Below are positions 1 through 10,170 of a stretch of 64,000 bases of DNA, in pieces (positions within the stretch are counted from its first letter, which is position 1; every line of letters begins with the position of its first letter). The notes under the pieces were generated by a model, which searched no databases, was not told the origin of the DNA, and worked only from the letters and a program-made list of their open reading frames with translations. Location: NCBI RefSeq assembly GCF_020921035.1, contig NC_063150.1, positions 9,486,001-9,550,000 on the forward strand, given 5' to 3'. This DNA is from Rhodamnia argentea (Eukaryota > Streptophyta > Magnoliopsida > Myrtales > Myrtaceae). A program made the translations under genes and the position numbers.

Positions 1-641
1 TCACTCTAAAATAGGTTCAAAGATCCAACTTGCCTTTTTATGCATTGGGCTAGTCAGTGCTGGGAAAGCAAAGACGAGAATGTCTGTTCTATAACGAGAA
101 GGTTGCTTGATGAGTTTATGTGAACTAGCTTGAGATGAAAGTCAGCATCTTATAAAAATGACAGACTTATAACGATTACAAAAATGAACAAACGAAAACA
201 TTTTCATCTTCCACAAAAATATCTAAACATATCTTATCACCGACAATAAAAATATTTCAATTCACTAATTTTTCAAGCAACATAAGCAACACTTTCTAAG
301 AAATATTCTTTAAAACAAACAAAACTACAATAGATTTCAAAATGTCATGGTGGATATCGCAAAAATTGAAATTTTGGGGCGCAAATTGCCGCCATCACCA
401 AATACCTAGGGGCATGACATAATTATCCCAAAAGAGTGCACATTAAATTTTTCTGTCATCCATTTTGCAAGCTATTGCGAAGATATCTTACAAAAACCAC
501 TGATACACAAAAGGCTCCAACACTAATGCCTTGTGGCCTATACTACCATCCTCCAAGTTCTAGTCTTATCATCAGTAACAAAAAGAACTCGAACTGGCGC
601 AATGACTAGCAAATCTCAACATTATTCGAACACGATCAAAA
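1..641. other. Intergenic, nothing recognised
   Basis: AT-rich sequence with no convincing open reading frame. The part next to 641 is probably the 3' UTR and downstream flank of the minus-strand bL28 gene. Confidence 0.5.
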
Positions 642-3396
642 TTAAGAGAAAGCAACCGACTGCTCGTGAGGTTGATCGTGATCATCCGTATGCCAATGTC
701 CATCGCCATTCCTTGGCGACTCCTCTTGAGTTACTTGATCACTCGCTTGACCTTCCTCAGCCGGCTTCTCTTTGCCCGATGTACCATACATCTGCCTTCT
801 GTATTCCCTACGAGCTGCCCTCTCTTCGAGCTTCAGTTGTTTAAAACTTTGTTCGAACTTGGCTTCGTCCTCGGGAGAAAAGAAAACCACCTCCATTTTC
901 CCAAGCTCTTCATAAAGCTTCTCAATCTTTGATTTCCAATACAGACCCATTTCTGTGTCCATCTTGTGATAAGGTGTCTTCAGCAGATACTCATCGATCC
1001 CACCTGCCTTATCGATGCAACGGAGAGCATGGGTCGTCACTTTGACACGAATATGGCGGTCGAGAATGTAGCTGAACAGACGCTTCTCCTGCACATTCGG
1101 CTTCCAGCTCCTCCTTGTCCTGGAAAAACCGTCACGGAGAAGCTCTAATCAGAAAAATACAACTTTTTCACTTCAATTCAACTCCACAGAGATCGCTATA
1201 TTTGAAATTTATAAAACTCAAGTCTCGGTTCTTCTATTAGAAGGGATCGACAGGATCAATGAATCGTTACCAAAGTTTCAATGCGCAACACTTAATAGGA
1301 TGTCAACATCTACAACCTCAAAGTTAAAACAACAACTTATATTGATGCTAGTTGTCCCCCAAAGTCATCATCACGGATTCGGTTGGGGCAACTCCATATT
1401 GTTTATGTGAATATCTGATAATCTTTATGGCTTTCCCTTGAGTGGAGTGGCAAAGCAGTACAAGTTAACTCCATATAGATGGGATTGCGGTGCCCTATCT
1501 AAGGTGATATGGACTAAAATAAACTAAATCTCTGACGGCTTAAACCCTTCACTGATATTGAGGGGAGAAAACAGTTATTGAGGAGATAAACAAATGCACT
1601 GTCCTACTATCTCCAGACAGAGTTATCGTGTACGATAATGTCACGGAAGTACTACCTCAAATAAAAAGGAAAAAGACCTTAGTGATTCTGAATTGAGCAG
1701 CAAAAAACATATCAGTCAACCGCCAATCTTTATTTCGGCCAAAAAGATTGAGAATACAAGTTAGCAGAAACCGATCAGGATATCTGCAAGAGCCAGCTGT
1801 TAAAAAGAACAGATCTAACAAGAATTTGACAAGGAAAAATGGAGGTAGACGAAGCCCAACAGATTTATGCGACAGTGTAATATAATGACATCTCCTTCAC
1901 CATCAAAGAGCGAGCTCATAGTGTTAACATCTACATCCTCAAAAGGGAAAAGAAAAACAAGAGAGTCCTAGACCAACAACATTATATTGATCTAGTCATC
2001 ATTAAAGTCATCGTCACGGATTTGGTTGTAGCAACTCGATATTCTTTACCTGATAACCTTTATGGCTTTCCCTTGAGTGGAGTGGCAAAGTTTAGTACAA
2101 GTTAACACCATATAGATGGGATTGCGGTGCCCTCTCTAAGGTTGACATGGATTAAAATAAACTAAACCTCCGACAGCTTAGACCCTTCGCTGATAATGAG
2201 GGGAGAAAACAGTTATTGTAGGGATAAACAAAATTTACTGTCCTACTAGCTCCGGACAGAGTTATCGTGTCCAATAATAATCACAGAAGTACTACCTCGA
2301 GCAAAAAAGAAAAAGACCTTAGTGATTCTGAATTGAGCAGCAAATAACATCACAGTCAACCGCTAATCTTTATTTTGGCCAAAAAGAGTGAGAATACTAT
2401 TAGCAGAAACCAATCAGGATATCTGCAAGAGCCAGCTGTTACCAAGAACCGATCTAAAAAGAAGTTGACAAGGAAAAATGGAGGTAGACGAAGCCCAAGG
2501 ATTCATGTGACAGTGTAAGCTAATTACATCTCCTTCACCATCAAAGAGCGAGCTCATGGTGTTTGCACATTACATGTTGAAATGACAAAAGCAAGAGTAA
2601 TTTGACAAAGAACAACAGAGATTGTTGGTAATTCATATGCTTAAGCAGAAAGAGCAAACAAAAACAAAATATCAGAGCCACGAACTTGGATCATTAACAT
2701 TAATCATCTCAGATCTCTCATTAATAAAACTACAGCTGACCGAACTATTAGAATGCCTATGAGTTTAGTGTTAGTCAATTCAGATCTCTCCACCCACATT
2801 GAAAGAAAGGGACACATTATTTTTCATATCCACAGTCCTGTCCAACTAAATGCCCATGCTTTAACACGGCAGTGGATGTGACCACATAGCAATTCATCAC
2901 AAACTACAGAAGATGGAACCATGACGACGCTCGTGAGTTCAAATAACACATCGTGTGGTTGGAAATGAATACGACCGACTCCATAGCCCAAATAAGAAAC
3001 GCCAGCCATATCTAAGCTTAATGCAATCACATCACAAGCTAAATTGAGCCGGTAGAGTTCAACCGATGCAAAGCCACAGTTGAATCTAAACTAACAAGCA
3101 TCTGCGACCGCAACACATAGCGAGACTCGATTCCGAGCATACCCATTTCAGAAAACAGACGACTGACTAAAACGAACGAGCGAGGGAGGAGGGACAGAGC
3201 TTACTTGTTGCCGCCGTCCTCGCTGACTTGGTTGCCGAAGCGGATGTGGCGGCCGGCGAAGAGGCCGCGTTGGGCGCGACCCATGACGACTTTCGAATTG
3301 GGAATGCACTTCTCCAGGGTTTCTTTGACACCGGGCGCGAGGTTCTTCTCTCCCACGCGCTTCAGCACCTTCTTCATCATCTCCTTCCCCCTGAAC

Positions 3397-3401
<5 letters not shown>
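642..3401 (-). CDS. Ribosomal protein bL28, mitochondrial type
   Basis: Two exons: 3401-3205 and 1119-642, joined over a 2.1 kb intron (donor AA|GTAAGC, acceptor CCAG|GAC), giving 224 residues. The join restores the L28 core across the junction: RAQRGLFAGRHIRFGNQ in exon 1, then NKTRRSWKPNVQEKRLFSYI and a VKVTTHALRCIDKAGG segment in exon 2. The Lys codon is split AA/G. bL28 is a large-subunit protein; the plant nuclear form with a long charged C-terminal tail belongs to the mitochondrial ribosome. The tail here (about residues 130-224) is Glu/Lys-rich and predicted disordered. The start is the ATG directly after a CT/GA run; the reading frame continues upstream through that run as an Arg-Glu repeat, which is almost surely untranslated leader. 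Mitochondrial location is inferred from the family; no strong targeting peptide is visible. Confidence 0.9.
1299..2562. repeat. Tandem duplication inside the bL28 intron
   Basis: Two adjacent, diverged copies of a block of about 630 bp (roughly 1299-1925 and 1926-2562). Shared words in the same order include ACATCTACA-CCTCAAA, GGTTATCAG-type stretches, GGCTTTCCCTTGAGTGGAGT, GAAAACAGTTATTG, TTCTGAATTGAGCAGCAAA, GATATCTGCAAGAGCCAGCT and CATCAAAGAGCGAGCTCAT. Differences are scattered substitutions and small indels, so the duplication is not very recent. No open frame is shared between the copies. Confidence 0.85.

Positions 3402-3431
<30 letters not shown>
3401..3431. repeat. (CT)n microsatellite in bL28 leader
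   Basis: About 15 CT units, read as GA in the minus-strand mRNA, ending directly at the start codon. Such runs occur in 5' leaders of several genes of this window (also near 9033, 17245 and 20240). Confidence 0.9.
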
Positions 3432-3434
<3 letters not shown>

Positions 3435-3608
3435 GACGCGCGAGTTCGAGGAGAGTAGCTTCACAGGAACGAAGAACCTAACGATGCGGAACAGGGTTTA
3501 CCACCAGAGATCGCCCAATGGGGAGAATTTGAGAGGCCGACATAGCCATGGGCGGACCAAGCGATCTGCCAAATGAGGACGTTGGGGGAAGGGAATCCAG
3601 TCTTCCTA

Positions 3609-3706
3609 TGGGCCACCAAGCCAGAGTGGGCTTTTTCACTTCTTGGCCCAAGTAAGACTTTATGGGCCTATCTCTATCGCCAGTGATATCAGGAGCCCAG
3701 GAGCCC
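3609..3706 (-). promoter_or_regulatory. Site II (TGGGCC) elements upstream of bL28
   Basis: TGGGCC/GGCCCA occurs at 3609, 3645 and 3663, followed by two AGCCCA words near 3693-3706, 200-300 bp upstream of the bL28 start. Site II elements are established motifs of plant ribosomal-protein and mitochondrial-protein genes, recognised by TCP factors. Function here is inferred from position. Confidence 0.55.
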
Positions 3707-4496
3707 ATCAAGTATAATCGTCCTTCGCTTTATAAATAAATCATTGCAAAACGAATTTAGCAAGCAAAACAAAATTGAAAGTACCATTTCTTTATAAATC
3801 CATGGTTAATCAATATATTGAAAATCGGAATATATCTTGCGAGGTGTACTTACCGATTGGGATTTGCGATATAACAAAAATAAATGGGAAATAATATCTA
3901 GTAACGTATAGGAATCATCGTATGTACTCGAAAATTAGAAGTCTTTTCTCATGTATCATAATTCGTACTAAAGATGTTCACCTTGGAATTGTGCGCAAAA
4001 AATGGTGAACGGTAACGCCGCCCGCAAAGATTGGTCACCATATAAAGATAGCCCGAATGAAAATCTCTAGTTGATTTTTCCTTTAACCTTTACAAATTTA
4101 TGTAACGAGCCATATGTTATAACGACAGAAAAATTAAGAAATAATATCACGAGCTGCGTCCGAGGAAAGATTATTTAAGATACAGCTAATATCTCTAGAA
4201 ATATCCAACGGAGTATATTTATTGTCGCATATCTTTAGTTCCAACTCGAATTATACACGACATTGGCAACATTATATTTCATCATCCAAACGGTTAAAAA
4301 GAATTTCCCTATTATGAATGTCATACGGAAAGCATTTTTTTCAGCAACTTTTTTTATTCTTTTGACGATCATATCTCTCCATGCAATGCTTCCCAGCATT
4401 CACATGTTTGCTTTGCCGCCGAAACACTCTCGACTTCATATATCATTAGCAGCAACCGACAGCATCGACGCTTATTAGGCCGCTCGAGATCCTTTA

Positions 4497-5447
4497 ATGG
4501 CGGTGAAACTTAGTCTGCGATGGCCATGGATGACGAAGAAGAGGCCGAAGAAGGAAACACAACAGTCGCCTCCGGCTGTCCCGAGCCGCCAAAGCTCGAC
4601 AGGTCGGCCAAAGTTGCTTTTTTATTTTTATTTTTCATGCCTTTTGTTTAGGTACAAGTCGCTTCAACCGGAGCGGCCATCAATACTCCGGTCGCTTCGG
4701 CCCCCTGAGCGGTCCAAGCGCAATTGGTCGGCCGACGTCGCCTTTTTTTCCCGCCCTCTTTTTAGGTATAAGTAGGTAAAATCTCACGGACTAACTCACT
4801 ACGCAGGATCTCGTCAGATGTCCTCGTCAGTCTGGTCCGTCTCGAGCAGTCATCTACGCCGGCCAGGAGATCTTCATCCATCCTCGTCCGTCTCGTCTAT
4901 CACGAGCAGTCATCTACGCCAGCCAGGAGATCTTCATCCATCCTCGTCCATCTCGTCCGTCTCGAGCAGTCATCTACGCCAGCCAGGAGATCTAGGCCGG
5001 CCAGGAGATCGCCGCTCGTCCTCGTCCATCTCGTCCGTCTCGAGCAGTCATCTACGCCAGCCAGGAGATCTACGCCGGCCAGGAGATCGTCATCCGTCTT
5101 CGTCCATCTCGCGCAGTCATCAACGCCAGCCAGGGTCAGCAAGAACTCCAACCGCTCCAGCCCCGGTTCCGGCCCCGGCTCCGTCTCCGGTTCCGGCCCC
5201 GGCTCCGTCTCCGGCCCCGGCTCCAGCCGGACCAAGCGCAACAGGTCAGCCAAAGTCGCTTGTTTTAAGCCTTTTAAGGTATAAGTAGGTAAAGTCTCAT
5301 GGATTGACTCATGACGCAGGAGATCAGCCTTTGCCGGCGGCGAAAACTAGGGTTCAGTTCGAATATTTTCCGCCGCCCGTGGAGCATTACCGTAAACCGA
5401 TGCTTCCTAAGCCGTTTGATAAATTCGGTGGTTGCGTTGTGATGTGA
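4497..5447 (+). CDS. Small Ser-rich protein with C-terminal CVVM prenylation box (copy 1)
   Basis: Model of three exons: 4497-4602, 4807-5244 and 5320-5447, giving 223 residues. All three junctions are phase 1 with ACAG|GT donors and GCAG|GA acceptors, so the frame holds throughout. The N-terminus is basic (KKRPKKETQQSPPAVPS). Residues about 37-140 are imperfect repeats of a Ser-rich unit ending SSHLRQPGDL, followed by a Pro-Ala tract. The last exon encodes VQFEYFPPPVEHYRKPML, then PFDKFGGCVVM and stop. CVVM fits a CaaX box, so farnesylation and membrane anchoring are predicted. The tail resembles that of heavy-metal-associated isoprenylated plant proteins (HIPPs), but no HMA domain or CxxC is present. 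Function unknown. The downstream paralog at 7033 supports the exon borders. Confidence 0.6.
4820..5140 (+). repeat. Coding minisatellite, about 60 and 78 bp units
   Basis: Five imperfect units in exon 2 of the first CVVM gene. Each contains CGAGCAGTCATCTACGCC (or a close variant) followed by a GCCAGGAGATC word. Two middle units have an extra 18 bp block with a second GGCCGGCCAGGAGATC, lengthening the unit to about 78 bp. All lengths are multiples of 3, so the frame is kept and the protein repeat SS-SVSSSHLR-PGD results. The downstream paralog has a single unit. Confidence 0.9.
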
Positions 5448-6635
5448 GTGTAAATGTATATGATCGTGGTAATAACTCATCAATTTCTGGAAACGCAGTC
5501 GCCGAGTTTGAATTTTCATCCGATTTGACAATAATAAAAAGACTATTCTCTTATGTTACTTTCTCTTTCTACATAATCTTCTTCGATATCTTTTTCTTGA
5601 TTTGAGGGAAGTGATCTAAGATTCGTTTGATTTCGTACATCTGGTAATGTGTTTTTCGAGAAACCGAAAGGGTGATCCTTAGCAAATTCTTACCCGTGCC
5701 ACAATGAACTCTAATTTTTATATGACCAGTTTGAATCAACACATTGAGTCTTTCAGTTGGATCAAAAATGATCTGATCTATATTGATTCATTTTATTCAT
5801 ATTGACCCTATTTTCTGTAACACATGACGATTCATACCCGGCCCGACCCATAGTTCTAAAATCCATCCATACTTGACCCTATGTATGAAAATATGTGCCC
5901 ATTCATGTAGCCAACTTTAAGCTGTTCATGCCTATGTGTTACTTAGATAAAATTTTATATAGCATTAAAAAAGTAAAATATGAAAATGTAAGTAAACAAA
6001 ATGAAATATGTAAAAATAAAAATCAAAAACTCAAAATGGAGAATCGAATATTCTGTAAACCCTGCACTTTTGCTACACGAATTATGTATAACTTTTTTTA
6101 AAAATTATGATTTTCAAGTATATATTGGTTGGGGGGGATGTTTGCGGCATTGGAAGGTGAGCTCTGGGGAGCGATGGATCCGCGGCCGTGGCCGGGGCTC
6201 GAGCCGAAGGGAGACGATCGATGATGACCGAGGGTTAAAAAAACGATTTAAATGGAATTCATCGCACGTACCCGAAACCACATTACTCCTTATGCGTAGA
6301 AGTCATCGCATGTACTCGAAAATAAGAATTCGTACCTAAAAAGTAAAAATATTCATATCTTCGAATTTCGCTAATTCTTTTAAAATGTTTACAACCCAAA
6401 CTACTAATCTTAGATAGTTTACCGAATCTTTCGCTTCATGATTCATGGATCCAAGCTTTCCATTCACAAAGCACTATGATTCAAATCGAAATTCGATGAA
6501 TAGTAATTTCTTCTTTTGTTTCCGCAAGTCAACCATTTCAAGAGAGCAACTCCTCTTGAGTAGGCAGTACCAAGATTCGTCTTATCCATGATTCATTATT
6601 TGCTATCTTGACCTCGGAAAGAAGATATTTATTTG
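5448..6635. other. Intergenic between the CVVM gene copies
   Basis: AT-rich. Around 5770-5890 lies a fragment of a dispersed repeat with TGACCC/GACCCGA words, also seen near 18000, 25150 and 40300. No gene recognised; the small frames at 5895-6339 have no supporting pattern. Confidence 0.45.
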
Positions 6636-7032
6636 TTTGTCCTTTAACCTTCACAAATTTATGTGACCAGCCATAGGTTATACGGACAGAAGGATGAGAA
6701 AGAACAGGAAATAATATCACGAGCTGCATCTAATGCAAGAGAATAAGGCTAATAACTTTAGAAATATTCACCACAATATATTCACCGTCGCATATATTTA
6801 ATTCCAACTCGAATATACGCAACATAGGCAACAATATATTTCATCATCCGAACGCTTGAGAACAATTTCCATAGGAAGGTTATGCAGAACGCATTATTTT
6901 CTGCAACTTTTTATTCTTTTCGCGATCATATCTCTCCATGCAATGCTTCACCGAATTGCTTTGCCACCAAAAACATATATATTAACAGCAATCAACAGCA
7001 TTGACGCTCATTAGGCCTCTCGAGATCCTTTA

Positions 7033-7511
7033 ATGGCGCCCAGTGAAAAGAGAAGATCGAAATTTAGTCAGCTATGGAAGAAGAGCAAGACGTCGAAGAA
7101 GGAAACACAGTCACCTCCGGCTGCCCCGAGCGGCCAAATCTCAACAGGTCGATCGGCCGAAGTCGGCTTTTTTTTTTTTTTTTTCCCATGCCTTTTGTTT
7201 AGGTACAAGTCGCTTCGGCCCGGAACGGTCCAAGTGCAATTGGTCGGCCAAAGTCGCCTTTTATCCCGCCTTTTTTTAGGTATAACTAGGTGAAATCTCA
7301 TGGATTGACTCACGATGCAGGATCTCGTCATTCGTCCTCGTCCAGCTCAAGCAGTCATCTACGCCGGACAGGGCCGGCAGAAACTCCAGTGAAGTTTGAT
7401 TATTTTCTGCCGCCCGTGGAGTATTACCAAAGACCGGAGCTTCCTGAGCAGTTTGATAAATTCGCTCATTGTGTTAGTGAGGAAAATCCTCACGGTTGCG
7501 TAGTAATGTGA
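7033..7511 (+). CDS. Small Ser-rich protein with C-terminal CVVM prenylation box (copy 2)
   Basis: Two exons, 7033-7147 and 7321-7511, joined in phase 1 (ACAG|GTCGAT to TGCAG|GATCTC), giving 101 residues. N-terminus MAPSEKRRSKFSQLWKKSKT is strongly basic; then a short Ser run with one SSHLRRTG unit; then VKFDYFLPPVEYYQRPELPE and the end SEENPHGCVVM. The ending is close to the typical HIPP tail (S-D-E-N-P-N-A-C-x-x-M), with Cys four from the end as expected for farnesylation. There is no HMA metal-binding domain. Compared with copy 1, the repeat region is a single unit and one intron is absent. A polypyrimidine run and TTTAG at 7170-7201 inside the intron look like a former acceptor. A lipid-anchored peripheral membrane protein is the best inference; cellular role unknown. 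Confidence 0.6.
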
Positions 7512-8328
7512 GCATAAATCTATATGATCGCCATAATAACTCAGTGAAGTTTTTGATACCTTCTATTGCTTTTTTTTTAATTCCATGTTTTTTTTTTATG
7601 TATGAACTCGCATAATCTTTTTTAGTATCTTTTTCTTGATTTCCTTGCATAATCTTTTTCAATATCTTGAGATAATTGATCCAATATTCGCTTGATTTTG
7701 TGCATCTAAGCGCGTCATAAAATTGTATGTCATGCTTTGATTTACATGTTGGACAAGTATTCCTGCACCGTTCTTACCAACTGTTATAGCGTTTTTATTA
7801 GAGAAATTCTTACACATGTCAGAATAAACTCTAGTTTTTACAAGACCGGTTTATCAAATCAACACATAATGTCGTTCAACCGGCGTCTCGTGTGAAATCT
7901 AGTGCGCTTTCGATGGAGGTTCACACCCCCGTGCTAATTCAAGAACCGTCTAAACCGACTTGCCTGTTCGTTACAATCCAACTGAACTGCTGTCTAAAAA
8001 TGTTAAATTTGTCCAAGGAATGAAGCTAACAGAGAACAAAACATTCAATTCAAAATGCTCATTCCTAAGAAGAAAACCATACCAAACACCAGGAATGGAG
8101 ATAAGTGCAGGAATAGCAATTCCATTTATTTCCCATTTCCTTCCCCACAAAAAAAAAAAATGGCCTGAAGTTATTGCCATTCTCGCATGTCGGGGCTGCA
8201 CTTTTGCTCTAATCTGTGATGGCATATGCAGAGAATCGAGAAGAAAACACAAACATTCCCACTCCGAATCATCAAGCAAGCAGTAAAACCAGACACAGAT
8301 GACATGTTCATAAAACAGAAGCATAGCG
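7512..8328. other. Intergenic between CVVM copy 2 and snoRNAs
   Basis: T-rich stretches near 7560-7690, then ordinary AT-rich sequence. A 140-codon frame on the minus strand (7971-8393) overlaps the snoRNA at its start and matches no family I know; it is probably chance. Confidence 0.4.
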
Positions 8329-8409
8329 GTTGTGTCAGATTCACATATTTCAGCACCTGATGCGTCAGCCAGGGATAACTGTAAATACTTCATGTCTCGT
8401 CATCCACAC
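8329..8409 (-). ncRNA. Box C/D snoRNA, snoR38-like, degenerate copy
   Basis: Paralog of the intact gene at 19319-19398. It keeps the guide CAGTTATCCCTG and the D' box CTGA directly after it, and the terminal D box CTGA followed by CACAAC. The C box has changed from GATGATGA to GATGACGA, and the terminal stem loses a pair (GTGTG against CACAA pairs only partly). The guide is complementary to CAGGGAUAACUG of 25S rRNA in the peptidyl-transferase region. Whether this copy still makes a stable snoRNA is doubtful because a C-box change weakens the kink-turn. Confidence 0.7.
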
Positions 8410-8514
8410 GTTTTTGCTTTCCGAAACTACGATGAGCAGACATGAAAAAACAAGAACGAGACCTAAACAAGACAAGACATCGTTCGACTCGTCGAGCCGG
8501 GGATATACAGAAAA

Positions 8515-8612
8515 GGCCTCAAACCGTCCTAGTTCAGAAATCTAAACACCAAAAGCCAAGCCCATAAAAACTTTGCCTTCAGGATTTTATTCCAATTTGT
8601 CATCACTGGCTA
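8515..8612 (-). ncRNA. Box C/D snoRNA targeting 18S ACCGUCCUAGU, degenerate copy
   Basis: Paralog of 19583-19680. C box GTGATGA is intact and the guide ACTAGGACGGT is identical, but the D box reads TTGA instead of CTGA and the outer stem is reduced to about GCC/GGC. The inner D' box CTGA after AATAAAATC is kept. Loss of the canonical D box suggests weak or no activity. Confidence 0.65.
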
Positions 8613-8672
8613 AAATTTAAAAGCCCAAAAAGAAGAAGAAGCTAATTAGATCACAAAACTATCAGAGAAGAG

Positions 8673-8768
8673 AGGCATCAGGTCTTCCTATTCAAAGTGT
8701 TGGATCATTATACTCAAAAAGCACAGCGTGGGTAGTCAACTACTGGAAAAAAAGCTCGTCACTTGCCC
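8673..8768 (-). ncRNA. Box C/D snoRNA with ATAGGAAGA guide (copy A)
   Basis: Paralog of 19740-19832. Terminal stem GGGCA against TGCC, C box GTGACGA, D box CTGA preceded by guide GAATAGGAAGAC. The 9 nt ATAGGAAGA can pair with UCUUCCUAU of 25S rRNA (the CUCUUCCUAUCAUUG segment). Box and guide elements are all retained, making this the best preserved of the three snoRNAs here. Confidence 0.6.
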
Positions 8769-8988
8769 TCTTCAAGCACAGAGATCCTCCCACTTCACCA
8801 ATCAAAACCATCCTTGGAAAAGTTCTCTTCTTATCGACAATGTGATTAACATCTGCATTGTTAGACGAAATTTGGGTGACACAGACTACAGAGAAAACGA
8901 GAGCAGATGGGAAAAACAGTGGTTTCGGGTTCGCATCAATGGAAGGCCAGTGACCATTAGGGCACTGCATATTCAGGGATGGGTGTTC

Positions 8989-9155
8989 TAGGGTTTGCAA
9001 TTGCTTTTGATTTGGACAAGGATGCCATTCTCTCTCTCTCTCTCTCTCGCCCGCTCGCTCGTCTGGCGGTGGAATGAGGACGGTCCAATACAACCCGGCG
9101 AATACAAGACAGAAGTTGGGGCCACGGGCCGCGGGCCATGGGCCGTGGCCCGAAA
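8989..9155 (-). promoter_or_regulatory. Telo box, GA run and GGCC-rich region upstream of snoRNA cluster A
   Basis: On the minus strand AAACCCTA (telo box) lies at 8996-8989, a GA run at about 9050-9030, and a string of GGGCC/GGCCC words at 9119-9152 further upstream. Telo boxes and Site II (TGGGCC) motifs mark plant snoRNA and ribosomal-protein promoters. No clear TATA box is seen, unlike the paralogous cluster near 21050. Confidence 0.4.
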
Positions 9156-9221
9156 CTTCATCGTTCAATACTTTATCAATTTTGATTTTGATTTTCATTT
9201 TTTTTATCAGGATTTTTATAT

Positions 9222-9716
9222 GGGAAAATTCCAAATAATAACCTGAAATATATTCATTTTCTCAAATAAAGATCCAAGGTAAAACTTATTTCAAATAAGG
9301 GCCAAAATTTCATTCATTTTCTTAAATAAAGGCATGAGTGAACTTTATGTCAAATATGGATCCGAAGTGAATTTTGTGTCAAATAAGGATCTGAAGCAAA
9401 CTTTATGTCAAATAAGGGCTTGGCCTAAGGGTATTTATGTCATTTAACCTTTTATTTTTTTTCCTTTTTTTGTCTTTCTAAAATTAAAAAAGAAATTTAA
9501 AAAATTGAGAAAAAAGAAACAAAAATAGGTCCCTCTCGCCTGTGGTACCCGACGCCTTGGCAAGGGCGAGGGAGGGCAGGTGGAGACTCCATAACCATTT
9601 TAGGCACTTATTTAAAATCGTTATGCCATTTCATATCCTTATTTAAAATAAAGTTCACTTCATGCATTTATTTGATGAAATAAAAGCACTTTCGACCCTT
9701 ATTTGGAATTTTCATT
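9222..9716. mobile_element. MITE-like element with inverted ends
   Basis: Ends are related in inverted orientation: GGAAAATTCCAAATAATAA on the left and TTATTTGGAATTTTC on the right. Inner arms repeat CAAATAAGG- and CTTTATGTCAAATA-like words in opposite orientation, around a GC-rich centre (GGGCGAGGGAGGGCAGG). No ORF and no clear target duplication. Superfamily not assigned. Confidence 0.5.
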
Positions 9717-10170
9717 TTTGATTTTGATTAGATCAATTAAGTATTTCGACTCTTCAAATTTAACTAAACGGGAGGCCTCCGTCCAATGAATTGACGCATT
9801 TTGCAATTTTGCTTGTGGCCTGCTTTTCTCGACAAATGTTAAAGCATCATTAATAACGTGGCAATCTCATATTTGACTATATATGGACTAGACGTTGCAT
9901 TCTCATATTAGAAGTCAATAACACATTGGAGTTATCAATCTGATTTAAATTGAGAATTTTTGCAAACCAATACCTCAATAGGTTCAAAATTTCTCCTATT
10001 CACTTTTACCCTATTCTAGTTCTTCATTTTAGGGATAAGTACATTATATCGTTCTTGATATTATCAGTCACTAAAGAAATTAAAATAGGGATCCTCTTAT
10101 ATCCCAAAACATGGGAAATACAAAGTATTTACAAATGCAAAATGTCCCATGCGAATTTCCCAAACTACCC

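Larger units (their letters stand above)
4073..7511 (+). repeat. Tandem segmental duplication carrying the CVVM genes
   Basis: The block from about 4073 to 5447 (promoter, exons, introns of the first gene) is repeated at about 6636-7511, offset near 2.5 kb. Matching promoter words include TTTAACCTT-ACAAATTTATGT, AATAATATCACGAGCTGC and CTCGAGATCCTTTAATGGCG at the start codon. Similarity also reaches the 3' side (ACTCTA-TTTTTA words near 5710 and 7829). Confidence 0.85.
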
